Assembly: GCF_000002425.4 (NCBI RefSeq) | Contig: NC_037273.1 | Coordinates: 13,080,497 to 13,144,496 of the forward strand | Source of the DNA: Physcomitrium patens | Lineage: Eukaryota; Streptophyta; Bryopsida; Funariales; Funariaceae | DNA length: 64,000 nt | Direction of reading: 5' to 3' | In this document: piece by piece, positions 51,367-62,205 of the stretch | Layout of the letters: the number at the start of each line of letters is the position of its first letter | Position numbering within the stretch: position 1 is the stretch's first letter | The notes under the pieces: generated by a model | Database searches by the model: none | Told to the model about the DNA's origin: nothing | The model's input: the letters and a program-made list of their open reading frames with translations, nothing else | Program-made: the position numbers and the translations under genes

Positions 51367-51579
51367 GTGTGGCAATGGGGACGAGGTGCAGACCAGGTTC
51401 GCCACTTTGTAGCCTTGGCGAAGGTATGGACCGAGAAGTTGGAAAGCTATGGTGTACTGGGTAGGAAAGCAGATAAGTTACTTGAGTGGTATGCGGATTT
51501 AGGTTTCCTCCACGTAGAACACGAGAGTGTCGCGTCAGCCTTGACAGTATGTTATTTCACTTTCTGTGGTTACGATTAA
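51367..51579 (+). CDS. Unassigned 70-codon frame
   Basis: Encodes a helical-looking peptide (VRHFVALAKVWTEKLESYGV, then KADKLLEWYADLGFLHVEHE). It lies 33 bp after the NAC-like frame and could be part of the same broken gene. No family recognised. Confidence 0.2.
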   Translation: MWQWGRGADQVRHFVALAKVWTEKLESYGVLGRKADKLLEWYADLGFLHVEHESVASALTVCYFTFCGYD

Positions 51580-51798
51580 TCTTGCGCACTGCGTGGATGT
51601 AGCAAAGCACTCATCCCTCGAGAGCACGACTTTCGTTCATGGAAGCTTACTTATCTTGATGCCAGCGGTCATCATGCCTTGAAGCCTAAGGCGGGAGCTC
51701 TCAATATTTCTGGCGGGTATGATCACCTAGCGTCATGGCGAAACTGGCGTTGCAGCTGCGGAACGGCGTCAGTGCATTTGGGTCTATTTCTGGCCTTC

Positions 51799-52002
51799 TT
51801 AGTCTTTGCAATCCAGGACTTTTTCAGAGCCTTTCTTGGTGCTAATAACAAGCTCACTCCAGTCAAGTGCACACTCGTCTAGTAGGGGCATACTGTTTTG
51901 GTGTTTAGCTCCATTATGGCGCAGGGTTTGGAAGGTTTGGCACAATTTCTTCGTTTTCAGCACGACTGCCAACGCAGCATTGTGGAGCTTCGTCTGAGTC
52001 AT
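51799..52002 (-). CDS. Unassigned 67-residue frame
   Basis: Starts MTQTKLHNAALAVVLKTKKL and ends KKGSEKVLDCKD. Codon use looks plausible, but there is no recognised domain, partner exon or conserved context. Low confidence. Confidence 0.15.
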   Translation of the reverse strand: MTQTKLHNAALAVVLKTKKLCQTFQTLRHNGAKHQNSMPLLDECALDWSELVISTKKGSEKVLDCKD

Positions 52003-53190
52003 CCTGGGAGATGAGAGCTCGAGTGACATTCTTGCAATTACTTTTATTTGAATTTTTGTGGCTTTAGAAGACTGAAGCCCTAAATGAAAGAGATTCTACC
52101 CTGGCACTGCTTGATAACACAGCATGAGACCATCGCATCCGTTCTCAATGGTGGTAACAAACCCACATTGTTCGGGATGTACATATGCGTGCAATTTAAT
52201 TGTGAGAGCAAAATTTTCAAATCACAGTCAAAATTGAACGCAAGGATTTAATTAGGGTAGTTTCGAAGTTGTAACAAGAGTATGAGACTCGTGAGTTGTT
52301 GGGTGGCACAGGGGGAAGCACAGAGTCTGAGTTTGAAGATCTTTACAGATGCTGGCATATTCTTGACATGTCATGGCCATTGCAGACTCGGGCGATGAAG
52401 GGGGCACAAGACCAGGGCTCCGTTGCCACGTGATTCGAGATGACCTCCTTCATCCCATCGCGGGTGGGAACAACCTCCGCAATCGTGACACTCCTACTCC
52501 ACTTTTCCCAATCTTATGGACTCACTGATGTTATAAGCCTTCGAACCTAAAAGAAAACTCCCCAACGTACATCACTTTGGAACTAGTGGCGTCGATGGGA
52601 ATCTGTGGAAGTCCTTAAAACCCCTGTGCCTTGCAGCTGTTGCATGTGCAGAGGTTGACGGAAGGCTTACTTGCTGCTGTTCGGAGAGAGGCCAGCGGAC
52701 AGTAAGTGTTCCAGATACACATCTGTTGAATGAACCCTGAAGCTAAATTATGGGCGGAAACAAAGAGAGTGGCAATTGTAAATGAGGGTGCCGGTGATTG
52801 CCATGCAGTGCTGGATTGTATGACAAACTCATTATCTTTAAAGAATGTGGCGCAGCTGCTGGAGGGTGAACTACGTTACTGACTATGCAAACACGAATTC
52901 ATTGAGCTAGAAGGTGAGAGGAAGAGATCGTGAGATCGATGTGCGTTGTTTTGTAGCAAACTTTCTTTTCCTCTTGAATGCAATTTTTTAAACCGTTGGT
53001 TCTCGCTAATGCCATAACCGTAAGCGATACGATTGTTCAGGCTTGTAGATTTCTTGTCGCAGCCTACATACGGAAGGAAGGAACTTCTGCACATCATTAT
53101 TGACTATGGAACTGGATCCTCGGTTATTGGACTATATATCAGCATTTCTCTTAACTGGTATGGGAAATGATTCGTGCCGAGTCTCGACGT
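52003..53190. other. Low-copy sequence, no gene recognised
   Basis: Balanced composition. The stretch 52876-53097 (-) is open but has no recognisable similarity. No repeats or transposon motifs seen. Confidence 0.35.
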
Positions 53191-53297
53191 GAGTTGGGTT
53201 TTTCTTACTCGTTCACAAGTTCCTTACGACATATCCTACGAGTTGGGTTTTTCTTACTCGTTCACAAGTTCCTTACGACATATCCTACGAGTTGGGT
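53191..53297 (+). repeat. Perfect 49-bp tandem duplication
   Basis: Two identical 49-bp units begin at 53191 and 53240 (gagttgggtttttcttactc...), followed by the first 9 bp of a third at 53289. Absence of mismatches implies a recent event. Confidence 0.92.
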
Positions 53298-54117
53298 GTG
53301 ACGTTTTTCAGAACACCAAATCATGTGCTTTTGTTATCTACATGCTTTCTTGGAAAGTGAAAAGCGTGATGCTTGCAGGTATTGAGGAATGAAAATCTTG
53401 CATAGTTTTTGATACGTCGTTGGAAATATTGCAAGTCATCAAGCTTGATGTATGTCTGCGCATCCTTTCAACTGTCTTACAAAACAGGAGCTATTCTACT
53501 TCAGAAGAACAATATCCGTAAACTTTCAATGAATTTTATTTCGCCCATCATGCACATCATGCCCATCACTTGTCATTGTGTCCAAACAAAATTTAAAAAT
53601 ATAAATAACGATTAATGCACCAATTTCAGCTGTCTTCATTTATTTTATATACGTGTAGTAAAAATATTCTTACATTGAACGATCACCTAATAGAAATTCA
53701 ATTTGCAGCCTCAATCTATAACTTGGAATTTTCTCAGCAAAGTTTAAACTAACTCATCAATGGATTTGGATAGGTTTGATGTGGATCTTCCATCTTAGAT
53801 GTTGCTGTTGCCTTACTTGATTCTGTCTACTTGGTTTGGTGTGAATTGTGTGGTGTGAACCATTTAGTGGGGCCGGTAAAGCAAGATAAAAATTGATACA
53901 CTCCTGTGCTTGTCGTTCCAAACCTAAGTCACCGAAGTTATCAACCATATTTCATCCTTCGATGTCTATGTTCCGATCTTGAATTGATCTGGCGAGGTTC
54001 TGGTGAAAGTGTGGAATTACCTCTAAGTACAAAAAGCAGGAAACAAGTGAGAGGTCATCACTATTTGACTCCAGAGCACCCCGATCATACCTACCACAGT
54101 TCCTGGTGACAGCCGCA
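53298..54117. other. Low-copy sequence, no gene recognised
   Basis: Short frames (53409-53615 +, 53757-53948 -) have no recognisable similarity. Composition is moderate and no repeat was found. Confidence 0.35.
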
Positions 54118-54618
54118 TCAACTTGTCAGAGTAATCTTTTTGTTGCAATTTCCACTCATTTCATGGCATTCACTTTGGGGTGGCTTGAGTTGAGAGACTT
54201 GCAGCGACTGATTTGTCGTGTTAGTGAGTGATGAGTGTGAAGAAAGGGAATCGTGTTGCCCTGGCCAATGTGGGATAGCAATCAGTGTGTGTGTGTGTGT
54301 GAGCAACCCTGCAGAGACACATGGAGGGAAGAAGTGATCAGCATCACTGACTCCGCCAACGCATTCGGATGAGGCCAATGATACGTGCCCCTTTGCTGAC
54401 ACCGTCAGGGTAAACCCGTATACGACAAGCTCTCCAAGCTCCAGCGACAATTTGATCTGCGTGCAGGCAAAAAAACTCATGGCATGCTTGGGTTTTTGTG
54501 GGAACTCTTCGAGCAACGCCGAAGCTGACTGGAACAAAGACAAGGTTTGATGATCCCACTGCCTTGGAAGGTCGCACACCTCCTTCAACCTTCTGTGCTC
54601 CAGGCTCATCATGCACAA
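54118..54618 (-). CDS. Unassigned open frame of 166 codons
   Basis: Runs on the minus strand from an ATG at 54618 and begins MCMMSLEHRRLKEVCDLPRQ. The first 100 residues look protein-like (SALLEEFPQKPKHAMSFFAC, IKLSLELGELVVYGF). The end crosses a (CA)n repeat (54287-54302), which argues against conservation. A second frame (54344-54616) overlaps it, so I cannot tell which, if either, is real. Confidence 0.18.
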   Translation of the reverse strand: MCMMSLEHRRLKEVCDLPRQWDHQTLSLFQSASALLEEFPQKPKHAMSFFACTQIKLSLELGELVVYGFTLTVSAKGHVSLASSECVGGVSDADHFFPPCVSAGLLTHTHTLIAIPHWPGQHDSLSSHSSLTNTTNQSLQVSQLKPPQSECHEMSGNCNKKITLTS

Positions 54619-55387
54619 GCTTCTCTTCCCTTCTCTTTCTCTTTTCCGTTATTATTATTATTGTTGTTTTTTTTGTTGTTGTTGTTGTTCTCTTTGTTTT
54701 TATGTTTGTTTGGTTGTTAGTATTGTTTTTATGATTATATTTTTACCAAGTCTCAGACACAACCCATCTTTCACAATCTCAATTTAAAGCCTCTCTGACA
54801 GTGTGTCTCCCCTGCTGCCCCCACCACCCACCCCAGGTGTTCACGTGGTTAAGTCAGAGCTCTTTAAACCTGCCTCGTCTTGTCAGAACGAGCTCTCCTC
54901 GTCCTCGTTCTCGTCCTACCCATCCTTTCTCGTCCGCTTCTTCCTTTCTTCGTTCTCACCCTCGTTCGTTCATCGTTCATTCGTCCATGCCAATGTTCTT
55001 TTGTTCTTTCATTCGTTTTTCGTTCGCTTCGTCCATATTTCATTCATTCACCCACGTTATTCATTCCAGTGTCTATTCATTTGTTCGCTCGCGTCATTGA
55101 TTCATCCATTCGTTTACCCGTTCGTTCTATCTTCTTTAATTCTTCTTCATTTGTTTTGGAGTTTCTCCTCACGATATCAAGTTTCATCCTACTTTCCACA
55201 CCTCTGTGTGTACTTTACTTTTTGCCTCCCACTTTATTTATTTATTTATTTATTCATTTATTTACTGTATTACTTACAGGAGGCCATCTATTTACATGAC
55301 ATAAACACATTTATGGTGGGTTTAAGATGAGAGCAAAACATGGTGTGGTGTGCCAAGACTCTTTTTATTTTTATTTTTATTTTTTGT

Positions 55388-55424
<37 letters not shown>

Positions 55425-55440
55425 ATCGAAATCCATATCA
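54619..55440 (+). repeat. Pyrimidine-rich low-complexity region
   Basis: Starts with interrupted (TTG)n and (ATT)n at 54650-54700. From 54890 to 55150 it is dominated by diverged TTCN tetranucleotides (ttcgttcatcgttcattcgtcc), ending in (TTTA)n at 55230-55262 and (TA)n at 55391-55421. Long open frames here are a by-product of stop-poor pyrimidine sequence. Confidence 0.75.
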
Positions 55441-55586
55441 AACCTTAATAATCAAAGTTATATGTTTGAATGCAAATGTTTGTTCTCCTATTTATCTTTA
55501 GAAAAAATAGATTTTATTTCAATAATATATTAATTGTTATATATTTTCTTGATTATTACAAAAGAGTGAGTTTTTTTAAATATATG

Positions 55587-55619
<33 letters not shown>

Positions 55620-56550
55620 CAAATACAAAGGATTAATAGATGCATCATTAAATAAAAAAATAAATACATACATACATACATAAAAACTCACTAAAGTTTA
55701 TCTGATTAACTTAATTGTTTGTAGCTTGTTCAAACAAGAAGAGCTTCTTCAAATAAGAAGAGGTAAAATGGTTAAAAGTATTGAATGTAATATGAAAGGA
55801 AGTCTATCAAATTTTACTTAAAAAAATAAGATATAAAAATGACAATTTTAATAATTACTAGCCATTTAAAGAAAAGAGATCATGAAAATTAAAGAAAAAA
55901 GAAGAAGAAGAAGACATACATATTAAACTAAAATTCATATTAGATACAAGAGTAAAAAATAATGTAATGCTTAGATTGTTATAAAACTTATATTGTTAGA
56001 ATTGAGATGTTTCATTTCTATCACAAACATATATCAAGTACTTTTTAGAATATTCTAAACATTCTAAAATTGTTAAAAACCTTCTAGAAACTCAGACCAC
56101 TTTTTATAGATTTTTAGAGACTTCTCAAATCTCTTGCAATATTTTATTAGATTCTAGAAGATTATACTATTGTTTAAAAGTCTCTTAAGAATAATCTACA
56201 GTATTTTAAAAGCTTCCATTATTGTCTAAGAAGCTCTTAAAAATAGTCCATAATTTTCTAAAAGCTTCGATAATTTTATTATTATTATTTTCTTATTATT
56301 ACTTAAGACCTTTAGTTCTTTAGAAGTTTCTATATAGGATTCTTTAGAATTATAAAATATTTTCATATCTCAGAGCTGCATTTAAAATCTTTCTAAGGGA
56401 AATTTGTCATATTATAAATAAAGAAGTAAAACAAGTATACTTTAATCTTGTAAGAAATCTAAGTATCATCATATTTTTAGTTTTGTGGGTTATTTAACTT
56501 TTCTAATTTAATATCTTTTTTTGCAATTCATATAGATTTTTTGTTTTTAT

Positions 56551-56582
<32 letters not shown>

Positions 56583-58549
56583 TTTCTTTTCATTTATAGT
56601 TTTTAGATTTAAAAAAAAATTATTGCTTATGCAATAAACTAAATAAAAGTGTAAGTTCTAAACTAGAAGCTCATAGATCTATTTTAAATTATTGTATTTT
56701 CAAAACTAACAAGTATAAGATATTTTAGTTGTATTTCAAAGTTATGGAAAACTAAAAAGTAAGAGATAAAATTTATAAAATTACTTAATTGATAATTTAC
56801 CTAAAATTCAACTTAATTATATGGTCAAGAATTTGAGCCTTACTAAGGCTTTCAAGTAGTATATAAGGTGTCCCAAAGGAGCTTTGAGGCCTTTGTCTTA
56901 TATTCTTATGTATTGGTTGCTATATGTAGCTGATATATCTAATTTCATACTAACTTTTGATTACATTAGTGCCTTCTAATAATGTTCTTTTTTAAAAATT
57001 TGAGTTTTTTAATGTTTAAATCATCCAATTACCTTAGAGAAGTTTCAATGCCCTTAAATCTTACTCCAATTTTTTGTAATAGCCTCTAAAATTTTGTGAA
57101 ATTATTAATTATAAAAGTATTAAAAATATATTCTAAAAATCACTAATAATTCTAAATTAATCCTATACTGATCCTAAATAAAATAAAAAAGTTTTATAAT
57201 ATTTTTAAAATTATAATGTTAAATTAAAACTACTTAAAATATACTTCATATTTTTTTATACGAATGAAATAAAAATTAGAGATCCTATTTTCTAGAAAAG
57301 TCATAATAATTTTTAAAATTTTAAAATTTGAATGTTTTTTATGTTAATGATTTTTTGATGTTTTTAATTATTTATTTATTTTTGCATGTCTCTCTTCTCT
57401 ATTAATTACCATGTATAAATTTTTTATAAGTAAAATATAATAAAAGAGAGTTATATTAGATATTAGTCATGATAACCAAAATCATATCACATAAAAAAAG
57501 AGAAAATGACATAAAAATACCAAATCAACTAGAACTAATTAAAAATCCAATTTTAAAATTTCTTTTGTTTTATGAGACTATATATATATATATATATATA
57601 TGTTTATAATTTTAATTTTTAAAATAAAAATCTTAAAATAATCAAAAAATATATATAATTATTTATTATATATTTTTTGAAAATATTTTTATAAATTCTA
57701 TATTTTTTAATTATTATTTATTAATTTATTTTATTTTATAGATGATTTGAAATTTCTATATTTCAAATATTTGAATTTTTTTGTACATAATTTGATACAT
57801 AAAAAATTTAATATTTATTACATATCAATTATGTCTACCATCTAAATTAATATCAAGCATGGTTAATTATAAAGATATAAGGATGGTATGAATTTCTATA
57901 AAAATTTCACCATTTTAAGTAACTTATGCAAGTACACTAGTTAAAAAAATATATTACTCTTTTAAAGAAGTTTAACAGTAGTAGATCCAAATTTTGAGGA
58001 TTTATCAACCAATTACAAATTTTAATTCAACTCCAACCTTTTAATCATTTAACTCAAGAATATTTATTTATTTTTATTATATAATCTTAAATTATTAGAT
58101 TTTCAATTTGTTAGTTTATATGATTTTTTAGAAAAATAAGGTCTTATATTTGATAACTTATTGCATTTATGGAAAAGTTTTGATTCATTTATAGAGACAT
58201 TGTTGTAATATATATAGTAACCAATAAAATCTAAATTTTTATGGTAAAAATATTAATTTATGTTAACTTATGCATCACAATCTTGATAAGTTGTAAGTGA
58301 TATAAAGTAGAATGTATTATATTTATTTGCCAATTTTTTTTACAAGTTATGATATGGTATGTAAAAATTATTATTCAACTTACTTAATCTTCAAACTTTG
58401 AGCAAAGCTAATGATCTTTCTATCGAATGCAATGATAAACAATTTTAATTTTGATTGTATGTAATTACCTCAACACTTTCATACTTATTTTTCAAATACT
58501 TCTATTAATCAAGATATACAATTAGACATAGAAGATACATAGAGTCATG
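55441..58549. other. AT-rich sequence with a possible unpaired LTR
   Basis: Contains a T31 tract at 55589-55619 and (TA)n at 57580-57601. A segment from 55994 starts TGTTAGAATTGAG and carries palindromes GAATATTC (56048) and TTCTAGAA (56082, 56152) ahead of a TATA-like box (attataaaata, about 56348). This is like a Copia LTR, but the 3' end and a second copy were not found. The rest is featureless. Confidence 0.35.
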
Positions 58550-60054
58550 CAATATATTTTAAATTTCTTAAAATATAAGAAAAAATTCAAAATTTATAAG
58601 AAAGATTATTCTTTATTACAAAAAATTAAAATATATTATTTAATATTATATTAAAAGAAAAAAAATATAAGACATGGAATGAAATCCTAAAAGAATACCA
58701 TCAAGAATTATTATCCTTTGTCTTTGATATTAAAACTTTAAAATTAATTAAATACAAAAATATAATAATAGGATATATTTATGAAGTGTATATAATTTGG
58801 TACATTTTAAAGAAGGGAAAAAATTTAAAAAATCATTTCAAACCAAGTATAACCATTTTGAATATAGTATTAGGCTTTTTGGACTTATAAATGCTTAAGT
58901 TGCTTTTCAATATTTGATGAACAATGTATTTGGTGAATTTTTAAAAATATATTGTTTTGTGTTACTTAAAGTATTTTAATCTATTTTAAGAATATAAAAT
59001 AATATAAAAAATATTTTTATTTTATACTACAACAAAATTAAAAATAAAAGATTATATGCCAAGTTGAATAAATATATATTTTACATAATTCTAGTAGAAT
59101 TATTTTTGGATATATTATTTGAAATAATAGCTTAGAAATAGATCCTAAGAAGGAAAAAAAAAGAAAATAAATTTTAAGAATAATATGTAATATGTAATAA
59201 TTTTTAAGATTTATAAATTATTATCAAATATTTAACAAGAATTTCTCTTAAGTTGTTTTTTTACTTACAAAATTAACTTGCAAAGAAAAACTTAAGTAAA
59301 ATAAATATAAAATAATAGAATTGAAATATTTTTAATATTTTTTAATTAAAATTCTTATTTTATACAGATAAAATTTTTATTAGCCAATTTTTATGGTAAT
59401 TGATGTAACGATTGTTTTTATTAAGTAAAATTCTATTACAAATACATATAGATAATAGAATTTATTCTATTGCCTTTCATTTAAAAAATTTCTCAACAAC
59501 CAAGATAAATTATAATATCTTCAAAAATTTATTTTATTTTATTTTATTTTATTTTTATATTTTGAATTAATTTAAAGAAAAAAGTATTTAAAATATAATT
59601 TGATTATTTTTATACTTTGTATTAATTAAAAGAACCTTATATTTTACATCAAAAAATTTAATTTTTTTTCAAATTTTTTAGAATACGTCTTTATTGTAAT
59701 TTTTATATAATATTATTCATTAATTTAAAAAAATTAAGACTTGTTAAATATTTTGCTTGCATGTTTCAATTATGTGCCAAAAAGAAAAGATGCAAATATA
59801 ATCAATATCAAGTTTTTCTTTTAAATCCAAAAAAAATATATCTTTAAGCTATTAAGTTAAAAATCCTAATTGATACTAAATTTTAAAAATAAAAATTTCT
59901 TAAGTATATTAATAATCATTTTTTTCATATTATTTTTTTTATTATTTATTTATTTTTTGTAATAATTATACAAAAATTAATTTAAAGGACAATCTTCTTT
60001 ATCATGAAGTAAATTTATATATTCTAAAAAGTCAAGCATAATTACTTGTACCTC
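58550..60054 (+). mobile_element. Chromovirus pol remnant E, interrupted by copy C
   Basis: Plus-strand RT ghost (FQTKYNHFEYSIRLFGLINA near 58838, then VAFQYLMNNVFGEFLK) and RNase H (NRIYSIAFHLKNFSTTKINY near 59455-59515), with many stops. The similarity to copy B ends in the connector before the HHCC finger (about 60015-60045), exactly where the LTR of copy C begins. Copy C therefore probably inserted into E. Confidence 0.6.
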
Positions 60055-60602
60055 TATCAAAGACATGAATCTTGAAGAAAGGGAATCTTCAATACACTCT
60101 TCTATCGCTGAAGAGAACTAGAAAGTCACTCAAAAGGTGATGTAATATTAACTAGAATGACTATTGCCAAAAACAAAAAGACTAGAAAATCTTGAAACAA
60201 GACTAAGATTAGAAAGGCATTGTCAAGAATGAAGAAGGCTTTACTCTTGCCTCCATATATACTATCTAACTAAGAACAACGTGGCGATGTCCTATAAGAC
60301 CTCCAACATGTATTGACTTTGCTAGCTACATGTCTTATCTTGCAAAGCAAGTTATCTATGTATGAGCCACGTAGTTAGCTTGTTCCACAAGCTACTACAC
60401 GGAGGTAACTTGTTCCACAAGCTACCAATACATGGTTAGCTTTTTGGCCAAGTTTTTAACCTACAAATACATCTAAAGTCAAAACTGCATCTATGAAGCT
60501 TCTAGGAAGCTTCTCTAAAAGACTTTATGAAATTATTCTATTTTATCTACTTCTATTTAATCATATAAGTAAATATTGAGGTAAATATATATGTCGGTGA
60601 CA
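60055..60602 (-). repeat. 3' LTR of copy C
   Basis: Begins TATCAAAGACATG (TG decayed to TA) and ends CGGTGACA. It contains two tandem versions of the hairpin cttgttccacaagct (60379-60395 and 60410-60424), where other LTRs have one. On the minus strand a TATA box (TATATATGG) lies near 60255, and it has the GAAGCTTC pair at 60497-60515. Confidence 0.87.
60497..60515 (-). promoter_or_regulatory. Heat-shock-element-like inverted repeat in the LTR
   Basis: Minus strand GAAGCTTCCTAGAAGCTTC: two GAAnnTTC units three bases apart, about 90 bp from the U3 start. Related versions occur at 7591-7617 and 13184-13197 (copy A) and at 36329-36336 (copy B). The heat-shock factor consensus is alternating nGAAn blocks spaced by two. 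Function is inferred only. Confidence 0.4.
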
Positions 60603-60642
60603 TTATCCCTCTTCTAGGAATGAGTTCCATGAGGAGCAGTCT

Positions 60643-61065
60643 TCATATGTTGAAGAAGTCCAAGATGCAGCAAATTATATTTGCTACATACTTTGATCTT
60701 TGCTCTCTTCGAAGATGGTTGATAAGTCTTCTCAACCATTTATAGTATCCCATACTAAGGCGAGAAAACCACCCTGTTATTTGATCATTGTTAAGGCCTT
60801 CATAACTTCCTTCAAATAAAATATTTGAAACACCGTCAGGAGTAGTTCCTACCTCTAATAAAATCACTAAACATCGAGATTCTCTTTTAAGGTCGTGATA
60901 CCAAACACATTGTATTTTGCCATCTATTCGAGGAAAGACATGTCGTTCTTGATGATCTTCATCTCAATTCCATCGTCTTGAAGGTTGTGACAATTGCAAT
61001 GTCTCATATAGTAAGTCCGCAAATAAAAGCTCTTGACTTGAATCTGTTGGTTGTTGGTACTCCAT
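60643..61065 (-). CDS. Extra 3' reading frame of the chromovirus (copy C), unknown product
   Basis: 141 codons from ATG (61065) to a stop at 60643, with one internal TGA after PSRRWN that could be a decayed Arg codon. It begins MEYQQPTDSSQELLFADLLY and includes RHVFPRIDGKIQCVWYHDLK, VGTTPDGVSNILFEGSYEG and YYKWLRRLINHLRREQR, ending in a hydrophobic ILDFFNI. It lies about 97 bp after the chromodomain stop and ends about 40 bp before the LTR. The counterpart in copy A has exactly the same length. No known domain: no zinc finger, no clear membrane segment. It could be an accessory gene of this lineage or a captured host exon. Confidence 0.6.
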
Positions 61066-61161
61066 CTCATTACAAATACATAGAAGCTGCAATGCAAGAT
61101 ATAAGATAGAATGTTATTTTCCTTTGATCTTGTTTCTTTTAAAACAAAGATTTGATATTCT

Positions 61162-61449
61162 TCATCTTGGTATTGATAAATGTCGTTGATGAAAGACTTC
61201 AACTTTCTTTGTTGTATTTATAAGATTCTTTGATGGCTCCCATGTGCATTCACTAATATTGTATCTGCACCAATGAACAAGATATCCCAACTTATTTCGG
61301 TGCCACCTTGAGTCTAAGACTTCTTCTACCTCAAACTCTTGGTTATTATCCACTTCTATAAGAGGAGGTGGCATTTGTCTTCTTTCCAAGATATTCACTA
61401 TCTTATACGGCTTCAAAAGAGATATGTGAAATACAGTGTGGATCTTCAT
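61162..61449 (-). CDS. Integrase C-terminal end with chromodomain, copy C
   Basis: A 95-residue open stretch. HTVFHISLLKPYK is the usual end of the gypsy integrase core domain extension, followed by PPPLIEVDNNQEFEVEEVLD and the chromodomain LGYLVHWCRYNISECTWEP, ending HLSIPR and a stop. The Tyr/Trp/Trp pattern expected for a histone methyl-lysine cage is present. It marks the element as a chromovirus, which target marked chromatin in other species. Confidence 0.85.
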   Translation of the reverse strand: MKIHTVFHISLLKPYKIVNILERRQMPPPLIEVDNNQEFEVEEVLDSRWHRNKLGYLVHWCRYNISECTWEPSKNLINTTKKVEVFHQRHLSIPR

Positions 61450-61599
61450 AGACTCCGATAGATGTAATTGATAGGCAACAAAATTGATTTGTTCACAAAT
61501 AGGAAAAGGTCTGAGCCTACGATAATCTAATTTATCACAAGGACGAATAGTCTTTATATTACAACAAAGTAATCATACCTTATAATCCATATTATATCG

Positions 61600-62205
61600 T
61601 GGTTGCATCTTACGATAGACATTCCTATTAGTCTTTTGTCATTCTTGAGCTTCTTTTAATTGTATCTTCATTGTTGTATGTAGCTCTGACAAGTAATTTA
61701 TTTAATCTTTCACCGGAAGATCATCAACTTTTAAAAAGTTAAAAGTATCAAGACGTAGATGATGACCATAATTGACAAAGAAAGGTGTTTGTTGAGTGGA
61801 AGAATGTATCGAATTATTATATTCAAACTTTGCCAATGATAAAAGAGTTGTCCAATCATTTTGATGATAGTTGATGGTACATTTAAAATACTGTTCCAAA
61901 ACTTGATTTACCCATTCTGTTTGTCCATCAGTTTGAGGATGAAAAGCTAAAAAAAAGCTTTATATCCACCTTTAGAATCTTGAATAGGATTTTCCAAAAT
62001 CTCGATACAAATTGAGTCCCCTATCCGATATAATATCCTTTGGCAATCCATGATAGTGATAGATATTGTTAATGAAAAGCTTAGCTGTTTCTTCACTTGT
62101 GATAGATTTTGTACATAGTACAAAATGTGCCATCTTGGTAAAACGATCTACTATCATAAATATAGAGTCATAAGAACCTGAGATTGGAAGATCCGTTGTC
62201 ATATT
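61600..62205 (-). pseudogene. Integrase catalytic core of copy C (truncated)
   Basis: 61972-62202 holds the start of the core (IFMIVDRFTKMAHFVLCTKS) and the second catalytic Asp in IISDRG. 61702-61899 holds LAKFEYNNSIHSSTQQTPFF and following residues. A frameshift and stops separate them. The N-terminal zinc finger and everything upstream are missing. Confidence 0.75.

Larger units (their letters stand above)
60055..62205 (-). mobile_element. Chromovirus copy C, 3' half
   Basis: Minus-strand element: 3' LTR 60055-60602, polypurine tract, extra 141-codon frame, chromodomain and integrase C-terminal half, then an abrupt break at about 62205 inside the integrase (at TDLPISGSYDS). It is the best preserved copy in the window. 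Sequence to the right is unrelated until another LTR of the family at 63564. Confidence 0.85.

Noticed and set aside
54801..55330. Overlapping plus-strand frames up to 175 codons
   Set aside because: Produced by diverged TTCN repeats, which contain no stop codons in any frame; the peptides are Ser/Phe/Arg repeats.
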